Source: Streptomyces sp. A0958 (GTDB taxonomy: Bacteria > Actinomycetota > Actinomycetes > Streptomycetales > Streptomycetaceae). Taken from it: DNA of 64,000 bases. The stretch is from positions 248,001 through 312,000 of the forward strand of contig NZ_SSBK01000005.1 of NCBI RefSeq assembly GCF_004795035.1. Direction: 5' to 3'. A program made the translations under genes and the position numbers. A model generated the notes under the pieces. That model saw only the letters and a list, made by a program, of their open reading frames with translations, ran no database searches and was not told the origin of the DNA. This document shows positions 33,867 through 42,788 of the stretch, piece after piece. Each line of letters starts with the position of its first letter. Positions within the stretch are counted from its first letter, which is position 1.

Positions 33867-34495
33867 AGCTGATCGCCCCCGGCCAGCACTGCGACGACCT
33901 CGCACGAGCCCTCCCCGCCTTCCGCCGCGCCGCCGGCGTGACGGAACGATGGGGCAAGACCCTGGCCGCCGTCCTGTCCGACGGCGGCCGCCTGCTCGTC
34001 GCCGGCAACGGCGGAAGCGCCGCCCAGGCCCAGCACCTGACCGCCGAACTCGTCGGCCGCTACCGCGACGACCGCCCCGCCTACTCGGCGCTCTCCCTGC
34101 ACGCCGACACCTCGTCGACGACCGCCATCGCCAACGACTACGGCGTCCACGAGGTCTTCGCCCGGCAGACCTGCGCCCACGGCAGGCCCGGCGACATCCT
34201 CATGCTCCTGTCCACCAGCGGTGCCAGCGCCAACCTGCTGGAGGCCGCGACGGAGGCCATGCGCATCGGTATGCCCGTCTGGTCCCTGACCGGGCCCGAG
34301 CCCAACCCGCTGGCCGCGGCGAGCGACGAGGCGCTGTGCGTCGAGGCCGCCGCATCGGCGACCGTGCAGGAACTCCACCTGGTCGCCGTCCATATGATCT
34401 GCGAGAGCTTCGACCGCGAGATCGCCGCACGCGCCGCCCGGCCGACGCGGAAGCCGGCCGTCGAAGGAACCCCGGCCGAGGAGGACGCCTCATGA
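33863..34495 (+). CDS. gmhA: Sedoheptulose 7-phosphate isomerase GmhA
   Basis: A 210-residue SIS-domain protein. GNGGSAAQAQHLTAELVGRY is nearly identical to the GmhA substrate loop, LLSTSGASANLLEA holds the SIS phosphate-binding serines, and ATVQELHLVAVHMICESFD contains the catalytic Glu and His. It isomerises sedoheptulose 7-phosphate to D-glycero-D-manno-heptose 7-phosphate, the first step of ADP-heptose synthesis. The ATG at 33863 overlaps the GT4 stop and its own stop overlaps hldE. Confidence 0.93.
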   Translation: MKLIAPGQHCDDLARALPAFRRAAGVTERWGKTLAAVLSDGGRLLVAGNGGSAAQAQHLTAELVGRYRDDRPAYSALSLHADTSSTTAIANDYGVHEVFARQTCAHGRPGDILMLLSTSGASANLLEAATEAMRIGMPVWSLTGPEPNPLAAASDEALCVEAAASATVQELHLVAVHMICESFDREIAARAARPTRKPAVEGTPAEEDAS

Positions 34496-35931
34496 AGCGC
34501 CCCGCCCCCCTCGTGATCGTCGGCGACTCGCTGCTCGACCGCGATGTCTCGGGCCGCGCCGAACGCCTCGCCCCCGACGCGCCCGTACCCGTCGTCGGCG
34601 ACGTGGAGCGCCGCACCAGGCCGGGCGGCGCCGCACTGGCGGCGTGCCTCGCGGCAGCCGGCGGCCGGGAGATCACCTTCGTCACGGCCCTGGGCGACGA
34701 CGAGGCGTCCCACGCTGTACGGGACATGCTCAAGGACCGCGTGCACCTCGTGGAACTCCCGCTCAGCGGCTCCCTGTCCCGCAAGACCCGGCTGATGGCG
34801 GACGGGCGGCCCCTGCTGCGCCTCGACGAGGGGGACGGGCGGGCCGCCGGCTCCACGCCCGGTGCCGAACGGGCGCTCGCGGACGCCGGGGCGGTGCTCG
34901 TCGCCGACTACGGGCGCGGCACCGCCGACGTCCTGCGCGAGGCCCTGACCGCACGGGCGGCCCGCGGCCCGGTCGTCTGGGACCCGCACCCCGCGGGCGG
35001 CCCGCCGGTCCCGGGCACCCGCCTGGCCACCCCCGCCGCCCCGGAGGCACGGCACTTCGCCGGGCAGCCGGCCCCGAAGTCCCAGGGTGAGGGCCGCGCG
35101 CGGCCACAGGACCGCCGCGACGTCCTGCGCGCGGCCACGGCCAACGCCCGGACGCTGCTGGAACGGTGGGGCATCGCCTCCGTCGCCGTGACGCTCGGCG
35201 AGAACGGCGCCCTGCTGTCCCAGGGCGGCCCCCCGCTGCTTGTGCCCGCACCCTGGCGGGCGAGCGGCGACTGCTGCGGCGCGGGAGACAGCTTCGCCGT
35301 CGCGGTGGCCGGCCGGCTCGCCGACGGCGACCTGGTCGAACTCGCCGTCCGCGAGGCCGTCGAGGCCGCCGCCCGCTTCGTGTCCGACGGCGGAGCCCAC
35401 GCGGTGCTCCGGGACGCCGGCCCCGTCACCCCGACGCCCGGTGCGGACGGCGGCGCCCGCGCACTCGTCCGCCGCGTCCGCGAACGCGGCGGCACCGTCG
35501 TCGCCGCGGGCGGCTGCTTCGACCTGCTGCACGCCGGGCACGTCGAACTCCTCCAGGCCGCCCGCCGGGCCGGCGACTGTCTCGTCGTCTGCGTCAACTC
35601 CGACACGTCGGTCCGGCGCCGCAAGGGCGGCGGCCGCCCCGTGGTGCCCGCCGGCGACCGCGCCCGCGTCCTGGAGGCGCTCGACTGCGTGGACGCCGTC
35701 ATCGTCTTCGACGAGGACACCCCGGAACGGCTCCTGGACGAACTGCGGCCGGACATCTGGGCCAAGGGCGGCGACTACGCCCTGACCGACCTGCCGGAGA
35801 CCGCCCTCGTGGAGAGCTGGGGCGGCCAGGTGGTGCTGCTGCCCTATCTCGACGGACGCTCCAGCACCCGTCTCGTGGAGCGCGCCGCCCGACGGCCCGG
35901 CGCCCCCTCCTCGGCCCCCACCCGGCGGTGA
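34492..35931 (+). CDS. hldE: Bifunctional heptose 7-phosphate kinase / heptose 1-phosphate adenylyltransferase HldE
   Basis: A 479-residue fusion. The N-terminal PfkB-type kinase (1-310) has RTRPGGAALAACLAAAGG and the catalytic GDCCGAGDSFAVA (GAGD at 263-266). The C-terminal nucleotidyltransferase (about 335-465) has AAGGCFDLLHAGHVELLQAA (HxGH at 347-350) and VNSDTSVRRRKG. It phosphorylates heptose 7-phosphate at C1, then joins AMP to heptose 1-phosphate after GmhB action. Length matches Gram-negative HldE. It is coupled to gmhA and the second GT9 gene by 4-bp overlaps. Confidence 0.94.
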   Translation: MKRPAPLVIVGDSLLDRDVSGRAERLAPDAPVPVVGDVERRTRPGGAALAACLAAAGGREITFVTALGDDEASHAVRDMLKDRVHLVELPLSGSLSRKTRLMADGRPLLRLDEGDGRAAGSTPGAERALADAGAVLVADYGRGTADVLREALTARAARGPVVWDPHPAGGPPVPGTRLATPAAPEARHFAGQPAPKSQGEGRARPQDRRDVLRAATANARTLLERWGIASVAVTLGENGALLSQGGPPLLVPAPWRASGDCCGAGDSFAVAVAGRLADGDLVELAVREAVEAAARFVSDGGAHAVLRDAGPVTPTPGADGGARALVRRVRERGGTVVAAGGCFDLLHAGHVELLQAARRAGDCLVVCVNSDTSVRRRKGGGRPVVPAGDRARVLEALDCVDAVIVFDEDTPERLLDELRPDIWAKGGDYALTDLPETALVESWGGQVVLLPYLDGRSSTRLVERAARRPGAPSSAPTRR

Positions 35932-36956
35932 GCCCGGTGCCCACGAACCCGCCGACGCCCCGCACCGCCCCCTCGGGCGACCGGCCCGCCGTCCTGGTGC
36001 TGCGCGCCCTGGGGCTGGGCGACCTGCTGGCGGCGGTGCCGGCGCTGCGCGCGGTACGACGCGCCTTCCCGCAGTACGAGACGGTGCTCGCCGCACCGGG
36101 CAGCCTGGCCCCGGCGGTCCGGGCGGCCGGCGCCGTCGACGTGCACTTCGCCACGCCCGAGAACGGCCGGCAGGTGCCGTCCCTGGACCACTGGCCGGGC
36201 CCGCCGCCCGCCCTCGCCATCGACCTGCACGGCAACGGACCGCTGAGCCACGACGCCCTCGCCGCCCTCGGTCCCGGCCGCACGCTCTCCTTCGCCCGCC
36301 CGGAGGCCGCGCACCCCGACCCGCCCCGATGGCGGCACGACGAGCACGAGCGCCTGCGCTGGTGCCGGTTCCTGACCGCGTACGGCATCCCCGCCGACCC
36401 CGCCGAGGTACGCATCCCGCCGCCCGCCGCGCCGTCCCCGGCGCCGGGCGCCGTCGTCGTCCACCCCGGGGCGGACGCGGCGGCCCGCCGCTGGCCCGCC
36501 GACCGGTACGCGGCCGTCGCGGCGGCGCTCCGGGAGACCGGACACCGCGTCGTCGTCAGCGGCGGCCCCGGCGAGCAGCAACTCTGCGCCGAGGTCGCCG
36601 AACGCGCCGCCCTCGGCCCCGCCGACGTGCTCGCGGGCACCCTCTCCTTCGACGACCTGTCCGCACTCGTCGCCGGGGCCGCGCTCCTCGTCAGCGGCGA
36701 CACCGGGCCCGCCCACCTCGCCGTCGCACACGGCACCCGGTCGGTGACCCTGTTCGGCCCGGTCGCGCCCGCCCTCTGGGGCCCGCCCCCGGGCCCCCGC
36801 CACACCGCCCTCTGGCACCCCGGCCCGCCCGGCGACCCCCACGCGACCGCCCCGGACCCCCTCCTCCTGCGGATCGGCACCGACGAGGTGGTGCGCGGCG
36901 CCCTGGCCGCCCTGCGACACGGCGACCCCGCGAAGGAGGTGGCCGGGCATGTCTGA
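35928..36956 (+). CDS. Second GT9 heptosyltransferase-family glycosyltransferase
   Basis: A 342-residue GT9 enzyme. PAVLVLRALGLGDLLAAVPA opens the N-terminal domain after about 20 Pro-rich residues, and LVSGDTGPAHLAVAHGTRSVTLFGPV is the donor-binding signature. It should also use ADP-heptose. The start GTG at 35928 overlaps the HldE stop, and the stop lies eight bases inside the next gene. Two GT9 enzymes suggest two heptose linkages in the product. Confidence 0.9.
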   Translation: MSPVPTNPPTPRTAPSGDRPAVLVLRALGLGDLLAAVPALRAVRRAFPQYETVLAAPGSLAPAVRAAGAVDVHFATPENGRQVPSLDHWPGPPPALAIDLHGNGPLSHDALAALGPGRTLSFARPEAAHPDPPRWRHDEHERLRWCRFLTAYGIPADPAEVRIPPPAAPSPAPGAVVVHPGADAAARRWPADRYAAVAAALRETGHRVVVSGGPGEQQLCAEVAERAALGPADVLAGTLSFDDLSALVAGAALLVSGDTGPAHLAVAHGTRSVTLFGPVAPALWGPPPGPRHTALWHPGPPGDPHATAPDPLLLRIGTDEVVRGALAALRHGDPAKEVAGHV

Positions 36957-37860
36957 GCGCGCCCGCGAACCGGCCGGGCGGGGTGGCCGCACCACCGTCG
37001 CGATCATCACCCGCAACCGCCGGGACAGCCTGCTGAGGACCTTGGACCGGCTGGCGGCCCTCCCGGAGAAACCGCCCGTCCTCGTGGTGGACAACGGATC
37101 GACGGACGGCACCGACGAGGCGGTCCGCCGCCACCCGGTCGGGGCGCGCCTGCTCTCGCCGGGCCGCAACACCGGCGCCCTGGGCCGCAACCTCGCGGCA
37201 CACCGGGCCACCACCCCCTACGTGGCGTTCAGCGACGACGACTCCTGGTGGGAGCCGGGCGCACTCAAGGCCGCCGAAGCCCTCTTCGACACCTACCCGA
37301 AGCTGGGCCTGCTCGCCTCCCGGACGGTCGTCCATCCCACGGGGGAGCCGGACGCCCTCAACCGGGTGCTCGCCGCCTCGCCCCTGCCCGGCCGCGCGGA
37401 CCTGCCCGGGACACCGGTGCTCGGGTTCCTCGGCTGCGCGGCGGTGGTCCGCCGCTCCGCCTTCCTGGACGCGGGCGGCTACCACAGCCTCCTCTTCTTC
37501 GGCGCCGAGGAGACCCTGCTCGCCTACGACCTCACCGCCGCGGGCTGGGGCGTCGTCTACGAACCGTCCCTCGTCGCCCACCACAGCCCCGACCCGGGGG
37601 AGCGGCCCGGCCGAACGGTCGCGGTGCTCCGCAACGCCCTGCTCACGGCCTGGCTGCGGCGACCCGTACCCGTCGCGCTCAGGGAGACCGCCCGGCTGCT
37701 GGGAGCCTGGGCGCGCGGCCGGCCCGGCGCCGGGCGAGCCCTGGGCCAGGCCCTGGTCCGCCTCCCCGCCGCCCTGCGCCGGCGCTCGCAGCTGCCCCGG
37801 TGGGTCGAGGACCGGATCAGGCTCCTGGAGAGCACCCCGCCGGACGGAGGCGGCCGATGA
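36949..37860 (+). CDS. GT2 glycosyltransferase (first of a tandem pair)
   Basis: A 303-residue GT-A enzyme. VAIITRNRRDSLLRTLDRLA, VVDNGSTDGTDEAV, GRNLAAHRATTPYVAFSDDD (metal site) and GAEETLLAYDLTAAGWGVVY are typical family 2 features. The protein is close in layout to its neighbour at 37857, including the SPGRNTGALGRNLA stretch, so the two probably arose by duplication. It overlaps the GT9 gene by 8 bp and the next gene by ATGA. Donor unknown. Confidence 0.88.
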   Translation: MSERAREPAGRGGRTTVAIITRNRRDSLLRTLDRLAALPEKPPVLVVDNGSTDGTDEAVRRHPVGARLLSPGRNTGALGRNLAAHRATTPYVAFSDDDSWWEPGALKAAEALFDTYPKLGLLASRTVVHPTGEPDALNRVLAASPLPGRADLPGTPVLGFLGCAAVVRRSAFLDAGGYHSLLFFGAEETLLAYDLTAAGWGVVYEPSLVAHHSPDPGERPGRTVAVLRNALLTAWLRRPVPVALRETARLLGAWARGRPGAGRALGQALVRLPAALRRRSQLPRWVEDRIRLLESTPPDGGGR

Positions 37861-38774
37861 ACGCCGGCACCCCGCCCGCCCCGGACCCCCGCGTCACGGT
37901 GGTGATCATCACGCGCGACCGCTGTTCCGAACTCCTGCGTACGCTGCGGACGCTCAGCCGACTCCCCGAACGGCCGGCCGTCATCGTGACGGACAACGAC
38001 TCCCGGGACGGCACCGCCGAGGCGGTCGCACGGCACTTCCCGGACGTCAGGCTGCTCACCCCCGGCCAGAACCTCGGCGCGGTCGGCCGCAACCTCGCCG
38101 TACGCCAGGTCCGTACCCCCTACGTGGCGTTCTGCGACGACGACACCTGGTGGGACCCCGGGGCCCTGCGCATCGCCGCCGACCGGCTCGACGCCCACGA
38201 ACGGCTGGCGGCCGTCACCGCGAGGATCATCGTCGAACCCGGGGGCGAGGACGACCCCGTGGTGGCAGAACTCCGCGACTCGCCGCTCACCGGCCCGTCC
38301 TGGCTGCCCGGCCCCGCGATCGGCTCGTTCCTGGCGGCGGCGACCGTGATGCGCACCGAGGCGTTCCGCGAGGCGGGCGGCTTCCACCCCGGGATCTGGC
38401 TCGGCGGTGAGGAGGAGCTGATGGCGACCGACCTGATGCGGTCCGGGTGGTGGCTGGCGTACGTCCCCGAGATGGTGATCCACCACGCCGCCTCGCCCGT
38501 ACGCGACAGCACCGACCGCCGCGTGCTGGGCCTGCGCAACACCCTCTGGTTCACCTGGCTGCGGCGCCCGGCGGGCTCCGCGCTGCGGCGCACCCTCTAC
38601 CTGCTCGCCACGGTCCCGAGGGACCGCGCGTCCCTCCGCGCCTTCGCACACGCGGGGCGGGGCCTGCCCTGGGTGCTGCGCCAGCGCAGCCCCGTACCCC
38701 CGGCCATCGAGCGCCGGCTGGCGGCCCTGGAACGGGCCCAACGCCAGGGGACCGCCCGGCGCTACGTCGGCTGA
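37857..38774 (+). CDS. GT2 glycosyltransferase (second of a tandem pair)
   Basis: A 305-residue GT-A enzyme parallel to the preceding gene: VVIITRDRCSELLRTLRTLS, VTDNDSRDGTAEAV, GRNLAVRQVRTPYVAFCDDD and GGEEELMATDLMRSGWWLAY. It is the last gene of the operon. Its stop codon lies in the first unit of a 42-bp triplicated repeat shared with the 3' end of the convergent sigma-factor gene. Donor and acceptor are unknown. Confidence 0.88.
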   Translation: MNAGTPPAPDPRVTVVIITRDRCSELLRTLRTLSRLPERPAVIVTDNDSRDGTAEAVARHFPDVRLLTPGQNLGAVGRNLAVRQVRTPYVAFCDDDTWWDPGALRIAADRLDAHERLAAVTARIIVEPGGEDDPVVAELRDSPLTGPSWLPGPAIGSFLAAATVMRTEAFREAGGFHPGIWLGGEEELMATDLMRSGWWLAYVPEMVIHHAASPVRDSTDRRVLGLRNTLWFTWLRRPAGSALRRTLYLLATVPRDRASLRAFAHAGRGLPWVLRQRSPVPPAIERRLAALERAQRQGTARRYVG

Positions 38775-38873
38775 CCGGTGCCCCGGAGCCGGACCGCCTG
38801 GCGTTACGTCGGCTGACCGGTGCCCTGGAGCCGGACCGCCTGGCGTTACGTCGGCTGACCGGTGCCCTGGAGC
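38751..38873. repeat. 42-bp tandem repeat, three copies, spanning two gene ends
   Basis: Units begin at 38751, 38793 and 38835 with ACCGCCYGGCGYTACGTCGG; copies two and three are identical over their shared length and copy one differs at three positions. The first unit contains the GT2 stop codon and the third the sigma-factor stop codon, so the array joins two convergent 3' ends. Confidence 0.9.
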
Positions 38874-39652
38874 GCCTGCCGGCGCACCTCTTCGCAGCAC
38901 TGGGCGATCAGCCGGGAGACGTGCATCTGGGAGATGCCGAGGGTCTCGGCGATCCGGTCCTGCGTCATGTCGCGGAAGAACCGCAGGTAGAGGATGGTGC
39001 GCTCGCGTTCGGGCAGGCTACGCAGCCCGGGTTTGACGGCCTCGCGGTCGACGGCGACGTCCAGGGCGTGATCGCACAGCCCCAGGGTGTCGGCGAGGCA
39101 GGAACCGTCGCCGGCCTTCGGCATCTCGGCGTCCAGCGAGAGCGTGCGGTAGCTGTCCAGGGCCTCCAGACCCGCACGGACGTCCTCGATGCCGAGCCCC
39201 GTCCGGTCCGCGATCTCCGCCTCGGTCGGCAGCCGGCCCCCGAGCGTCTGCGCGAGGTCGCGGCGGGCCACCCGTACCTGGTTGCGCAGGTCCTGGACCC
39301 GGCGCGGTACGTGGAGATCCCAGGTGTGGTCGCGGAAATGGCGCTTCAGCTCGCCCACCACGGTGGGCACGGCGTACGTCTCGAAAGCCTTGCCGCGCGC
39401 GGGGTCGTAGCGGTCCACCGCCTTGACGAGGCCGATGGCCGCCACCTGACGCAGGTCGTCCAAGGGTTCTCCGCGGTCACGGAAGCGCGATGCGAGCCGG
39501 TGGGCCATGGGCAGCCAGGCACAGACGGTGGCCCGGCGCAGTTCGTCCCGCTCCGGCCCCTCGGGAAGGGCCCGGAGCCGCTGGAAGGCGGCCTCCTCGG
39601 GCGGCATGTCCTGTCGCTTCTCGGACGCTGTCTGTCGGGTACCGGCCATCAT
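38846..39652 (-). CDS. SigB/SigF-type RNA polymerase sigma factor
   Basis: A 268-residue sigma-70 family protein of the SigB/F/G group. Region 2 reads RLASRFRDRGEPLDDLRQVAAIGLVKAVDRYDP and KAFETYAVPTVVGELKRHFR; region 3 reads LPTEAEIADRTGLGIEDV; region 4 is ERERTILYLRFFRDMTQDRIAETLGISQMHVSRLI. It directs RNA polymerase to stress or development promoters. The ATG at 39652 follows GAGGGAG by five bases. No anti-sigma or anti-anti-sigma gene is beside it. A SigB-like sequence in its own leader suggests autocontrol. Confidence 0.92.
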   Translation of the reverse strand: MMAGTRQTASEKRQDMPPEEAAFQRLRALPEGPERDELRRATVCAWLPMAHRLASRFRDRGEPLDDLRQVAAIGLVKAVDRYDPARGKAFETYAVPTVVGELKRHFRDHTWDLHVPRRVQDLRNQVRVARRDLAQTLGGRLPTEAEIADRTGLGIEDVRAGLEALDSYRTLSLDAEMPKAGDGSCLADTLGLCDHALDVAVDREAVKPGLRSLPERERTILYLRFFRDMTQDRIAETLGISQMHVSRLIAQCCEEVRRQALQGTGQPT

Positions 39653-39765
39653 GTTCACTCCCTCGGCGTCGCCTGGGCGGATCACCGCGAGAGCGCCTGC
39701 CGGACAGACGGCACCCGGAGCAGAGCTCCCACGGGCGCGCCTCTTGTCCGAAGCACGCCTGGCTC

Positions 39766-39790
39766 TTTCCCGCCCAGGGCCGCCCCAAAC
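39766..39790 (-). promoter_or_regulatory. SigB-like promoter before the sigma-factor gene
   Basis: On the minus strand: GTTT (39790-39787), 15 bp, GGGAAA (39771-39766). It differs from the GNNT-N14-16-GGGTAY consensus at the last bases of the -10, so it is a weak match, in the right place for autoregulation. Confidence 0.4.
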
Positions 39791-39807
39791 CTGCGAGGCC
39801 GCGCGGG

Positions 39808-41163
39808 TCAGGAGACCGAGGACAGGGCGGGAAGCGGCACCTGGGCCGGTGCGGGCTGGGCCGGTGCGGGCCGGGCCAGCAAGGGCGCCGTCCGGCGGGC
39901 CGGGGCGCGGCGGCGCAGCCCTCCGCCGAGGATGACCCCGGCGATCAGCAGGCCGCCGGAGACCAGCGCGCCCCGAGCCCCGGCGAACTCGACCAGCAGC
40001 CCCAGCAGGGGCGGCCCGGCCAGCTGCCATCCGGTGCTCGCGCTGCGCCACACTCCGAGCACGCGGCCCCGCATCTCGGGCTCGGGCTCGGTCTGGAGCA
40101 CGGTCGATCCGGCCGTGTCCGATACGGACTCCACCACGGCCATCGGGATGACCAGCGCGATGAGCACCATGAGTCCGGGGGCCAGGCCCGCCGCGACCTG
40201 GAGGAGCCCTCCGCAGGCGGCCAGGACCCCCACCAGCCGCACGGTCGGGTTCCGCAGCCTTCCGGCGAGAACGGCGCCGAGGATGCCGCCGACGGCCAGC
40301 ACGGTGGAGACGGTGCCGAAGTCGCTCTGGCCGGCCTGGAGCGGGCCGATGACCAGGACGGCGAGCGTCAGCTGGTAGTTGCGGCCGAAGATCGAGCTCA
40401 CCGCGGTGATCCCGGCCAGCGCGACCAGACCCGGGCGGCCCAGGAAGTAGGCGATTCCGGCCCGGGTCTCGCCGCCCGCCGCCCGGGACCGTTGCGCGGG
40501 GGCGGGCCGTTGCGCCGGCGCCGCGTCCCCGGACGGCCGGAGGAACGGGATCACGGCGGTGACGAAGAGGAAGGAGATGCCGTTGGCCACGTAGGCGGAG
40601 CCGGTGCCGAGCGTGCCGACGGCCACGGCGGCCAGCGCGGTGCCTGCGAGCCGCCCGGCGCTGTGCACCATCGAACCGAGGGCGATGGCCGAGGGCACGT
40701 CCGTGCGGGGCACGAGGTCGTTGCCCAGGAGCGCGGTCGCGGGCCCGTCGATCGTGTTCACGATGCCGGTGACCGCCGCCAGGATCAGCAGGACGGGCAT
40801 GTTCAGCAGCCCGGCCGCGATCAGGGCGGCCGTCGAGAAGGCGATCGCGGCGAGGACGGCCTGGCCGGCCGCAGCGGTGACCTTCAGGGGCCAGCGGTCA
40901 ACGACGGCGCCGCCGAAGACGCCGAGCAGCAGGCCGGGGCCGGCCTGGACGGCCAGCGAGAGCCCGGTGGCCGCGGCCGAACCGGTGATCTGGAGGACCA
41001 GCAGGTTCTGCACGGTGAGCTGCATCCACGCGCCGGTGTTGGACACCAGGTTGGCGGCGGACCACCAGCGCATGCTGGGTACCGAGAGGCATCGCCAGGG
41101 GCTGCTGCTGTCGCGGCGGCGCGGTTTCCGGGCGGAGACGGGAACGGAGGCGGCAGGAGGCAC
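39808..41163 (-). CDS. MFS transporter
   Basis: About 451 residues with some twelve membrane helices. RWWSAANLVSNTGAWMQLTV opens helix 1, GGAVVDRWPLKV is the helix 2-3 loop motif, and the N- and C-terminal halves are separated by a loop with APAQRPAPAQRSRAAGGETR. It resembles the MFS group annotated as enterobactin exporter/DHA3. The start is uncertain: GTG at 41163 gives a normal N-terminal arm, ATG at 41073 is very short, and ATG at 41298 adds a low-similarity extension; none has a good ribosome site. Substrate unknown. Confidence 0.85.
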   Translation of the reverse strand: MPPAASVPVSARKPRRRDSSSPWRCLSVPSMRWWSAANLVSNTGAWMQLTVQNLLVLQITGSAAATGLSLAVQAGPGLLLGVFGGAVVDRWPLKVTAAAGQAVLAAIAFSTAALIAAGLLNMPVLLILAAVTGIVNTIDGPATALLGNDLVPRTDVPSAIALGSMVHSAGRLAGTALAAVAVGTLGTGSAYVANGISFLFVTAVIPFLRPSGDAAPAQRPAPAQRSRAAGGETRAGIAYFLGRPGLVALAGITAVSSIFGRNYQLTLAVLVIGPLQAGQSDFGTVSTVLAVGGILGAVLAGRLRNPTVRLVGVLAACGGLLQVAAGLAPGLMVLIALVIPMAVVESVSDTAGSTVLQTEPEPEMRGRVLGVWRSASTGWQLAGPPLLGLLVEFAGARGALVSGGLLIAGVILGGGLRRRAPARRTAPLLARPAPAQPAPAQVPLPALSSVS

Positions 41164-41441
41164 GGGAGGAGCACATTTCCAACGAGGGCGGTCGAACAGC
41201 ACGCGTCGGACTCCACGACGACGTCGCGGTGATACCTCGGGGTGCGGGGGAGGGCGGACGGACTCCAGCCCGTCGACGCACTTCATTTTCACAAACATCG
41301 AGCCGAGGCCGGAGTCCCGCTCCCGCCTCCCGCCGTCACAAGATGCGCGCAATCCCCCAACCCGCTGCTCCGGCACACGAGTTCAGGCCCTGGTGTCCTT
41401 GCTCACACAGGCTCCCGTGCCCTGGCCGGACCGTTCTCGGA

Positions 41442-42203
41442 TCAGCGGTCGGAGACGGTGAACAGCGCGCCCTCGGGATCGCGGATCACGTACGCCGTCC
41501 CGGCGAGGCCGCCCGCGGGCGTCGCCCCGCCCCCGGCGGCCACGGCGGCGGCCGCCGTCCTGCGGCTGTCCTCCACGAAGAAGTCGACGACCCAGCGGGT
41601 CCGGACACGCGGGTCCGGGTCGTTCTCCACGCCCCCGCCGCGCAGGGTCACCACGGTGTGCCCGCCGGCCCGGACGAGCACCTGCTCCTGTGCGTAGTCG
41701 ACGCCGCACCGGCTGTGCGGTCCGGCCCAGCCGAACACCTCGGCGTAGAAGATGGCCGCGTCGAAGACGTGGCGGGACCGGAGGTCGACGCGCGCCGGTG
41801 CGCGCGGGCCGTCGGACCAGACGGGCGCGGGGCCCTCCCAGAAGCCGAACGCCGCACCTTCCCGGTCGGCCGCGACCGCCGCCCGCCCCTCGCCCAGCGG
41901 GAGGGGCCCCACGGCGAGCGTGGCGCCCCGCTCCCTGATCCGGTCGGCCGTCTCGTCGGCCCCCGGTACGGCGAAGTACGGAATCCACGCCGGGGGCGGG
42001 CCCGCGGGGCCGGGGCAGCCGATCCCGGCGACCGCACCGCCGTGCGCGCGGGCGACGACGAAGTCGCCGCCGAGGCTGCTTTCGTCGAACTCCCAGCCCA
42101 TGACCTGGGCGTAGAAGTCCTGCGATGCCGGCAGATCGCGTGTCGCCAGACTCACCCAACAGGGCGCACCGCCCACTGGTGTCTTCCATTCGAGGCTCGG
42201 CAT
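41442..42203 (-). CDS. VOC/glyoxalase-family two-domain protein
   Basis: A 253-residue protein with two VOC domains. The first begins GGAPCWVSLATRDLPASQDF and includes YAQVMGWEFDE; the second begins VDLRSRHVFDAAIFYAEVFGWAGPH and ends DPEGALFTVSDR. Such proteins include lactoylglutathione-lyase-like and hydroxylase proteins, but without the metal ligands mapped the reaction is unknown. The ATG at 42203 is preceded by GAAGGAG. It is solitary. Confidence 0.85.
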   Translation of the reverse strand: MPSLEWKTPVGGAPCWVSLATRDLPASQDFYAQVMGWEFDESSLGGDFVVARAHGGAVAGIGCPGPAGPPPAWIPYFAVPGADETADRIRERGATLAVGPLPLGEGRAAVAADREGAAFGFWEGPAPVWSDGPRAPARVDLRSRHVFDAAIFYAEVFGWAGPHSRCGVDYAQEQVLVRAGGHTVVTLRGGGVENDPDPRVRTRWVVDFFVEDSRRTAAAAVAAGGGATPAGGLAGTAYVIRDPEGALFTVSDR

Positions 42204-42305
42204 GCAGGGCTCCTTCGCCGGGGGTGCTCCCACGTGAACGATCCTCCTGACGCTGGGCATGCGCACCCGGCCACACCCGTCCCCGCGCCCGATTCCGCAG
42301 ACCGT

Positions 42306-42788
42306 TCAGCCCATGAGGACCTGGGGCGAGATCACCTTGATCATCGCGTTGGCCCAGCGCTGCTGGCGCAGCGTCTGCGGGTGGCACCGCTCGGTCAGGT
42401 CCAGCAGCTCCTTATCCCGGGCCGCCTGGGCGGTCTGGGCCAGCAGCTCCCAGTCGACGGAGACGGCCGCCGCCTTCAGACAGGTGTCGCGCAGGTCCCG
42501 CAGGAGCAGCAGGCCCGGCTCGGGGCGCCGCCCGACGAGTTCGCCGCCCTTCTCCCGCAGCCAGGCCGCCGCCCCGGACTCCTCCTTCGGTTCCGCGGAG
42601 AGGTCGATGCCGCGGTCGGCGGCGCTGTCCGCGAGTTCTCGTACGTGCTGCTGCGACCAGGCGGCCAGGTCGCGGGCGACGTGGTGCACCTCGTGATCGG
42701 TCGCATGGGCGCTGGAGAGCCGCATCAGCCGCACGGCGAGGCCGTTCTCCCCGTCGTGCACCTCCTTGAGGACCACGTCCAGCTTCAT
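42306..42788 (-). CDS. Hypothetical helical protein coupled to a molybdopterin oxidoreductase
   Basis: A 160-residue protein I do not recognise as a named family. The helical pattern and His-containing stretches (SSAHATDHEVHHVARDLAAW, SQQHVRELADSAADRG) give the look of a hemerythrin- or ferritin-like four-helix bundle, but ligand spacing was not established. Its ATG at 42788 overlaps the stop of the oxidoreductase gene by ATGA, so the two are co-translated. It may be a partner or maturation protein of that enzyme. Confidence 0.65.
   Translation of the reverse strand: MKLDVVLKEVHDGENGLAVRLMRLSSAHATDHEVHHVARDLAAWSQQHVRELADSAADRGIDLSAEPKEESGAAAWLREKGGELVGRRPEPGLLLLRDLRDTCLKAAAVSVDWELLAQTAQAARDKELLDLTERCHPQTLRQQRWANAMIKVISPQVLMG

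Noticed and set aside
38751..38873. The 42-bp repeats as a CRISPR or iteron origin
   Set aside because: The units are directly abutted without spacers and extend from coding sequence; a slippage array fits better.
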